Shown here: piece by piece, positions 58,387 through 64,000 of the stretch
Layout of the letters: each line of letters opens with the position of its first letter
Position numbering within the stretch: position 1 is the first letter of the stretch
Source of the DNA: Komagataella phaffii GS115
Lineage: Eukaryota; Ascomycota; Pichiomycetes; Pichiales; Pichiaceae
DNA: 64,000 nt
NCBI RefSeq assembly: GCF_000027005.1
Contig: NC_012965.1
Span: 545,001 to 609,000, forward strand
Direction of reading: 5' to 3'
Notes under the pieces: generated by a model
What the model was told of the DNA's origin: nothing
Database searches by the model: none
Seen by the model: the letters and a program-made list of their open reading frames with translations, nothing else
Position numbers and translations under genes: made by a program

Positions 58387-59289
58387 TGTAGATAGATTGA
58401 TGAGTAAAGTTCAACCGGTTTCAAATAAGATTAATATATTGTCCTCAACAAGGCTGAGCAGACACTGACAGTCAGGTAGATCCAAGGAGAAATGTGTGAC
58501 TCTTTCAGTCTAACAGGATGTGTGAGCGGATAACAGCGGAACGTACTTACTTACTACATCATACTGCAGCAAAAAGGCTTATCAGAATTAGTTCTTTAAC
58601 TGAAAATTATCACTTGTCTTTTGAGTGACGTAATAGCTGTTCTAACCGTCCTCAATCCTTCGGATAATAAAGGCATTATAAGGTCGATGATAGTCAAAGT
58701 GCATGCAGGTCAGCTAAGGACCACATAGTTTAACCCCTGTACTACGTCATAGACCCTGAAAGCCTCGCTTCACATTAACATCGCGGGTGTCGCTTAATAA
58801 CTGTTGTGTGATGATCCACCATATTGGTCCTTGATGGTTATCAGTTCGGTAACTGACGGAAGCTTATAGCGGTGCGCTTGGCTCAACACGATAAAGGAGT
58901 GATAAACTCTAGACATGACCCATATAAGGGTTCAGAACGTGGATGAAGATAACATCGTGGATGAATCTTTCTAAAACTGGCAAGTCACTCCGAGCTCTCT
59001 CGGTATGTTGCTAATTAGTATTGGGCCACTCTCTATTGTCGTAGTGTGGAATGAAATACCTAGAAGAAACCGCAGGACCAACTAAGTGGTGGGGACTTCT
59101 TGATTGAGGCTTTCCAAAGCCTTCACAGTAAAATATATGTTTAACTACAATTGACATGATCTGGAAACCAGAAAACTCAAAACGAATGAAAGGTGAACCA
59201 TTGAATGTCAGGCCCCTATTCGATTACTACACTGCACCAGTCAAAAGCGTATGGGCAAGAGTTACTTTACAGCTAGGAGAGACAAAAAA
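58387..59289. other. Intergenic region between flavoprotein start and 5S rRNA
   Basis: 903 bp with no supported ORF. It has a TCAGTT-CGGT-AACTGA hairpin (58841-58856) and a GCATGC site near 58700. The left end is the flavoprotein promoter. The rest has no recognisable content. Confidence 0.45.
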
Positions 59290-59410
59290 AGATTGCAGCA
59301 CCTGAGTTTCGCGTATGGTCTCCCACTACACTACTCGGTCAGGCTCTTAGCAGCTTAACTACGGTTGATCGGACGGGAAACGGTGCTTTCTGCTAGATGT
59401 GGCCGCAACC
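59290..59410 (-). rRNA. RDN5: 5S ribosomal RNA (dispersed copy)
   Basis: 121 nt on the minus strand, from GGTTGCGGCC at 59410 to GCTGCAATCT at 59290. It matches yeast 5S almost base for base and has the same length. The internal promoter region (ACCATACGCGAAACTCAGG) is intact. A seven-T terminator follows (59284-59290). No 35S rDNA lies near, so this is a stand-alone gene among protein-coding genes. Confidence 0.96.
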
Positions 59411-59554
59411 GATAGCTTCTATTTAATTCCGTATTAGTATGTGCTCATGATAATAGATTTGAAAACTTCTCTAGAATAATGCTTACACTACAATATATCT
59501 CAATTACATTAGTAGGTATGTAGATTTAAAAGTACCTTAGCTTCTGCTATGTTC

Positions 59555-60976
59555 TCAAATCAAAAAGTGAAAGAAAAAAAGGACGAAACCCCAAAATGTA
59601 AATGGTTTCAACGTGGCTGCAGCAAAGTCCTCAGAAGTAGAGCTCTCAGACTTGGAACCAGTCTCTTCGCTGACTGAACCTGACGACATCGAGGAAGGCA
59701 AGTAATCAGTTGTAGCTGGAATTGTGGTATTTCTGAACTCTAATCCAACGCTATAATCTCTGGCTTCTGAAATATCAAAGTCTGCGGAGATAATCTCAAT
59801 ATCTTCTTCAGTATCTTCTGGATTATCCACTGCTGGAGCAATGGCCAGCTCTTGTGTTTCTAGGTTGTAAACAACATAAGCGTTCAACAGAACTTCGTCT
59901 CCAGCAACGAAAAAGGGTGTGTCATCGGAATATGAAAAAGAAGTCTGGTTCGACACCATTACGGTTGAGAGGCATTCTCCATCATTTTCATTCTTCATAA
60001 TAATGTCTTCAAATGGTACTTTGATGACAATATTACCAGCAATGGTATATTCTAAAGTGAAGTCAAGTAAAGATTTTTCTCCCTCACTATCGCATTGAAT
60101 CGAATATGTCAATGTATCACCATCGTACGCCCATCCGTGATGGTTGAAAAGATCATCAAAGTGCTCTGATGGCAGAGTGGAAGCAGTAGTCCCACTGTCA
60201 AAGTAGATAAAACCTTTATTGTCTGTCTCATTGAAGACGCTTGATGAACCATTTGTAAGGGCCACTCCAGTTAAAAGAACTTGCATTCCTGGTGTGCCCG
60301 CCTGCAATATAGGGGCTTTCAATAGTGTTCCATTATATTTTGAGTGGTCCATAGCCCCGAACAGTAGTTCACCTTTACTTTGGCCCAAGGAGAGAGAGTA
60401 TGCAACAACATCAATCAGACCTTCCTCTTTCATCTGGTATGGAAAGTTAGGATAAGAGTTGTTGCTGAACTCTTCGGAAAGCTGGGCAATTCCTAAAACG
60501 GGTGGTAAACTTGTAGTGTTTGTCACTAGTCCAAAATAGAGTTCTTCTATATGAATATCTCCTACCCGTAGCTGATCAATTCCTCGAACTCCTGAAGATC
60601 CTGTCGACTCGGCTGTGGTGTCACCGTAAGCAGCGTCAAATACTTGGCCAGTTGCCTGAAATGTCTCTGACTTGTTGGAGTCGAACGAGCCATAGACTCC
60701 ACAGCTTTCCTTGTTGCTACGCCCGTTACTGTTCTCTTCTTCCTCTGATGTTGGAGAATTACAGAACGATTTGTCCAAGATCCAGAAATCAGATGAACCC
60801 GTATCTATTAGTACCTCTTTGATCTCCTGCTCATCGGAGCCGACTTTGACATCGACGGCATAATAGTCTTTGTCAATTCTTTTTAAATCCAACTTTTGGT
60901 ATTTTTCTTCAGCTGTACCCAATTTCAACTTTAAGGAGAGCAAAAGCAGAAGTTTGGATAAGCGGATGGGCAACAT
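59555..60976 (-). CDS. Yapsin-type GPI-anchored aspartyl protease
   Basis: 473 residues. The signal peptide spans roughly residues 1-22, with a short propeptide ending at a KR site (32-33). The pepsin-like domain has both catalytic motifs: D58-TGSSDFW and D260-SGTT. YGDTTAEST holds the flap Tyr. Cys72 and Cys92 bracket an acidic, Asn-rich loop (SEEEENSNGRSNKE), the yapsin insertion that is often cleaved. A Ser-rich stretch then leads to a hydrophobic C terminus (FTFWGFVLFFFHFLI), consistent with GPI anchoring. Yapsins cut after mono- or dibasic residues at the cell surface and support wall integrity. Which YPS/MKC7 gene it represents is not resolved. Confidence 0.9.
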   Translation of the reverse strand: MLPIRLSKLLLLLSLKLKLGTAEEKYQKLDLKRIDKDYYAVDVKVGSDEQEIKEVLIDTGSSDFWILDKSFCNSPTSEEEENSNGRSNKESCGVYGSFDSNKSETFQATGQVFDAAYGDTTAESTGSSGVRGIDQLRVGDIHIEELYFGLVTNTTSLPPVLGIAQLSEEFSNNSYPNFPYQMKEEGLIDVVAYSLSLGQSKGELLFGAMDHSKYNGTLLKAPILQAGTPGMQVLLTGVALTNGSSSVFNETDNKGFIYFDSGTTASTLPSEHFDDLFNHHGWAYDGDTLTYSIQCDSEGEKSLLDFTLEYTIAGNIVIKVPFEDIIMKNENDGECLSTVMVSNQTSFSYSDDTPFFVAGDEVLLNAYVVYNLETQELAIAPAVDNPEDTEEDIEIISADFDISEARDYSVGLEFRNTTIPATTDYLPSSMSSGSVSEETGSKSESSTSEDFAAATLKPFTFWGFVLFFFHFLI

Positions 60977-62306
60977 CTTGACGACCCTGTCAACAGATAG
61001 AAGAAGAGGAGGCCGGCTTTATTTACAATTTGCAGACCTAGCCCAATTGCTGGAGTTAATTTGGGTGGGGTCATGCGTTTATTGCTTAAGCTTCTATATG
61101 CACATCTGTTGTGCATCCAAGACCAATTGAGGCAAGCTTTCTCAGCTTTTTTTTTCTTCACTGAAACGAAGTGAGAGTGAATTTTTCTTGAGCAAATAGG
61201 CCTTAAGGGTTCAATTCGAAGGAAAAATTTGGGTAACCAAGACCTCAACAGACGGAAAATTGCCACAATGCTGCAATATGTTGCCTGAAGGATAAAAGAG
61301 TGAGTGAGCTTATTGTTGAAGTTAGAGAAACGTCCATTCCCGCACTGAATCCAAATACATCTATTGAGTGAGCAGGATTTATTGTTCAGAGTTAGACATA
61401 ATGCACTTTTGGGTTAAATGAAACAACAGTGTCCTTGAAGCCCTTTGCACGATTAGCGGTTATTTGCCGGCGAACTGCATAGGAAAGCCTAACCACCTGT
61501 TTAGCCCGATCAGAGGCAATGCAGACGTCCTTGCAGCCCACTAGTTCTCTTCTCATCGGACCGAAAGTGTGCATTCGCCCCGAAAAAGGTGCTTTGACTT
61601 ATTTGAGATTTCAAAGCGTTGTCACTTTTTTAGGTTACTTGTCCCGTATACGAAGAAATTGAGCCAGCAAATTCGGAAGGCCCAATATCACACGACTCAA
61701 AATGGAATAAACGCATAGTTTTACGGAGAGTATATGAGTTTATATCTTGGTACAGGATTCAGATCTGCTTTTGAGTTGTGGATTGATCACCGTGGTCAAG
61801 CTTCAAAGGTCCCAGCCCTTATTGAAGTTGTCAAGCGCAAGCACTTCGAGCTTGCACGCGTCACACACCAACGATCGACGATCATTTAAACACGCAGCGT
61901 TTCAGCTGTAGTTATAATGATTTTGACTGGGCGATCAATGATAAATTCACGAATGCTTGGATACTCCGGACTGATAACATCTAGACAATCATAGAGGTTG
62001 AATGAAGTCATCTTCGAGGTTTTACCCTAGACTATATGAGTCAGGTTAAGTTTGTCTATCAGTTTTCTGGCCAGAGTCATAGCTACCTGCGGGAACAGAG
62101 AATAACAAGAGCTAGAAGGAATCTACAATCACTTGATTGACCATTGTAACGCAGAACATAGAGCTTTGACTTTATTCTTGTTGATTTCAGCTGAGGATGT
62201 GACCAATGTCCGCCTAATCCGCCTTGGGTGCAAGAAGGGCCCTATCTCTCACATATTCTTCAAGCTGTTCGTCAGCAGAAGAAAGTCTCCTGGGCCTAGT
62301 CCCTCC
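60977..62306. other. Divergent promoter region, yapsin / PGC1
   Basis: 1330 bp. Several 60-110-codon frames occur but none looks like protein. A GCAAGC/GCTTGC hairpin with a 7-nt loop lies at 61837-61855. The reading frame of PGC1 stays open back to about 62133 without an ATG. No RNA gene or repeat family was recognised. Confidence 0.45.
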
Positions 62307-63284
62307 ATGGATTCGCTCTCCTCCCGGCTTTCTTTTTTTCGCGCAATGCCGTCAAAAAACCTCATCTCATCTCATCGCTTCCTACTGCACCGAAGAATGG
62401 CTATCACTGTTGGAGCTCATAGAGGCTATAGGAAATTGTTCCCTGAAAATACCATTCTTTCTTTTGATCAAGCGGTTAATCATGGCGCTGACATGATTGA
62501 GTTAGACCTTCACCTCTCTTCGGATCAAGTGCTAGTCGTGATCCACGATCAAAGTACCAAGGCAGTTTTCGGAACTGACTATAATGTGTGTAAAACATCA
62601 TACAAGGACGTCTTAAGCAAATTAAGAACTATCCGGCATCCTCCACAACCGATGCCTACGTTTTCTGATGTACTGGAATGGCTTTCCGATTATCCAGATG
62701 TCAAACTGATGCTGGACATCAAGAGAGACAACCCCGCCAAAGATGTCATCCGCCTGATCTTAGAAGAACTCACCAAAAAGAATACGGATGTCAATTTTTG
62801 GAGAAAGAGAATTATATTTGGTCTTTGGTCTGTCGACTATTATCTGTTGAATCAAGAACTCTTGGAGGGATTTGATGTGGTCAATATTGCTGTTGATCTG
62901 AAGAAATCATTTCAGTTTGCCAACACTGTGGCCGCAGAAGGTGGGAAACTTCACGGAATCTCTTTTCTGCATTTGATATGGTATCATCAAAAATATAGGA
63001 CTGAACTGGTAAAGTTTGCGAACTCCAATAGCTTAGTACTATACCTTTGGACTATCAATGATCCTTACTTAGTAAAGGAGTGTGGGGTTAATCTCATCAC
63101 AGATGACATTGGTATGGCTAAAAAAGCTTTATCTGGAGTACCAGTAGCGAGCGGTCCGACATGGAGATATTCCGTTGGATGCTATTTCAAGGCAGGGTTG
63201 TTTTCCACGGTTCAGTTTCTTCTTGGACGGGATTACAACTTGAAATACCTAGCATTGGCGATGAAAAAGTTCAAACTTCTATGA
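62307..63284 (+). CDS. PGC1: Phosphatidylglycerol phospholipase C (GDPD family)
   Basis: 325 residues from the first in-frame ATG. The glycerophosphodiester-phosphodiesterase domain has GAHRGYRKLFPENTILSF (catalytic His and Glu), MIELDLHLSSDQVLVVIHDQ (Glu-x-Asp and second His) and KLMLDIK. FWRKRIIFGLWSVDYY parallels yeast Pgc1 (FWQERITWGLWLLDWY). Family knowledge: Pgc1 degrades phosphatidylglycerol to diacylglycerol and glycerol phosphate and limits PG in mitochondria. Three starts are possible: 62307, 62346 and 62397. The last (MAITVGAHRG) aligns best with the S. cerevisiae start, while the first two add a basic, hydroxyl-rich segment resembling a mitochondrial presequence. The end (FKAGLFSTVQFLLGRDYNL) may be membrane-associated. 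Confidence 0.88.
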   Translation: MDSLSSRLSFFRAMPSKNLISSHRFLLHRRMAITVGAHRGYRKLFPENTILSFDQAVNHGADMIELDLHLSSDQVLVVIHDQSTKAVFGTDYNVCKTSYKDVLSKLRTIRHPPQPMPTFSDVLEWLSDYPDVKLMLDIKRDNPAKDVIRLILEELTKKNTDVNFWRKRIIFGLWSVDYYLLNQELLEGFDVVNIAVDLKKSFQFANTVAAEGGKLHGISFLHLIWYHQKYRTELVKFANSNSLVLYLWTINDPYLVKECGVNLITDDIGMAKKALSGVPVASGPTWRYSVGCYFKAGLFSTVQFLLGRDYNLKYLALAMKKFKLL

Positions 63285-63613
63285 GAAGGGATTGGATTTA
63301 GGAACAGATTAAACTACATGATTTATCTTGAACCACTTTCGCCTTTTAACCTTTGCATCTATTTATTACCGGTGCATTTACATCTCTCATCTTTGTAGGC
63401 CATCTTCGCCTAAGCAATCAAAACATTGGGCCCCATATAAACCCATTACATCCTTATAAGTTCTCAGCCTTTTGACAGCATAGTACCTCATTCATCAGGT
63501 ACTATTTTTTAAGATCTCTACAACAAGTTCTATGTTGTGAAACGCTATCATTAAAATCTGGGGTACAAAAGGACAATCACCATAGCCATTTCCTTTCCCT
63601 GTTAACAGACAAA
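63285..63613. other. GAS-type gene promoter region
   Basis: 329 bp between PGC1 and the GAS-type gene on the same strand. A CCATATAAACC stretch near 63433-63443 could serve as a TATA-like element. Nothing else was recognised. Confidence 0.45.
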
Positions 63614-64000
63614 ATGCTGGGTTTCAAGGACTTCTTTCGCCTATTAATTCTCTTTGTTACTGCATTTGCCTCCGACTCCTATGAGTTTTCGTCTTCCGTC
63701 AAACATATAGCTTCACCCACAACAGTTGAAAGAATCCGAAAGTTGACTCCCACAATTGAAGCGTACGGATCTAAGTTTTTTTATTCAAACAACGGATCTC
63801 AATTCTTCATCAAAGGAATAGCCTATCAGCAAGATTTCACTGAATACTTGCGTCGTCCTGAATCCCTTGTCGACGTTGACGCTCCCAAAACCCAAACTCT
63901 ATGTGAATTGAACTTTAGGAACGGCCGACATTTTGTTGACCCTCTAGCTTGGCCTGATATCTGTACCAGAGATCTGCCATATCTTCAAGAGCTAGGAGTC
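63614..64000 (+). CDS. GAS-family 1,3-beta-glucanosyltransferase (partial, 5' part)
   Basis: The first 129 codons of a GH72 enzyme cut by the right edge. A signal peptide (MLGFKDFFRLLILFVTAFA) and a short Ser/Thr-rich spacer precede the domain opening SKFFYSNNGSQFFIKGIAYQ, the standard GAS start (family pattern G-x-F-F-x-S-x-x-G-x-Q-F-F-x-[KR]-G-[VI]-A-Y-Q). DPLAWPDICTRDLPYLQELGV then matches the LADxxxCxRDIPYLxxLxT block. Gas proteins elongate cell wall beta-1,3-glucan and are GPI-anchored. The catalytic glutamates lie outside the window. The long insert between the two blocks is more like Gas2/Gas4/Gas5-type proteins than Gas1, but the subtype is unresolved. Confidence 0.9.
   Translation, partial: MLGFKDFFRLLILFVTAFASDSYEFSSSVKHIASPTTVERIRKLTPTIEAYGSKFFYSNNGSQFFIKGIAYQQDFTEYLRRPESLVDVDAPKTQTLCELNFRNGRHFVDPLAWPDICTRDLPYLQELGV

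Noticed and set aside
58841..58856. TCAGTT-CGGT-AACTGA hairpin as a terminator or regulator
   Set aside because: Only a 6-bp stem, far from gene ends, and of a size expected by chance in 64 kb.

Overview
The window is nuclear DNA of a budding yeast, most likely Komagataella (Pichia pastoris group). It is gene-dense, with mostly intron-free ORFs and two short spliceosomal introns (GTATGT/GTAAGT 5' sites, ACTAAC/TACTGAC branch sites). Pol III genes are dispersed, including a lone 5S rRNA gene. CTG is read as leucine at a conserved site (GQNLILN of 6-phosphogluconate dehydrogenase, + strand bases 2473-2475), which argues against the CUG-Ser yeasts. The genus call is from recognition of the proteins and was not tested by a search.

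Layout. 1-10 kb: a partial NEJ1/XLF-like gene, an intron-containing tRNA-Arg(ACG), GND1, a monocarboxylate-permease-like MFS protein, SEY1, GET4 and DDP1. 10-17.5 kb: RPS28, then a nitrogen-scavenging block in which DUR3 (urea/polyamine uptake) is divergent from an amidase that is followed by a Zn2Cys6 regulator. The DUR3/amidase intergenic region carries many GATAA sites and two CGG-N8-CGG direct repeats. 17.5-27.3 kb: tRNA-Ile(AAU), GLN4, a PP1/glycogen-targeting subunit, a long gene-free stretch, a SUR7/FMP45 eisosome protein, a short KRE1-like secreted protein, and a divergent pair of DUF202 membrane proteins, one of them frameshifted, sharing a promoter with CACGTG sites. 27.5-48.6 kb: housekeeping and trafficking genes: RPS30 (spliced), COQ2, VPS3, BFR2, LTV1, APC11 (spliced, in-frame intron), PRO1, an AVT3/4-type vacuolar amino-acid transporter, a MATE transporter, PIH1, TDA11 and a KEL1/2 kelch protein. 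49.6-64 kb: a yapsin-like protein that lacks the second catalytic motif, CCT8, VPS53, tRNA-Phe(GAA) with a 5S relic beside it, an AIF/FSP1-like flavoprotein with a microsatellite-encoded glycine tail, a complete 5S rRNA gene, an intact yapsin, PGC1, and the start of a GAS-type glucanosyltransferase.

Functional themes are the cell wall and plasma membrane (GAS, yapsins, KRE1-like, SUR7), vesicle tethering (VPS3, VPS53, SEY1), ribosome biogenesis (BFR2 next to LTV1, RPS28, RPS30) and nitrogen scavenging. The most unusual items are the DUR3-amidase-regulator block with its repeated CGG motifs, the divergent DUF202 pair, the pseudo-yapsin and the dispersed or decayed 5S genes. Several open frames extend upstream through non-ATG codons (TTG or GTG). 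In those cases the first supported ATG is used here and noted.
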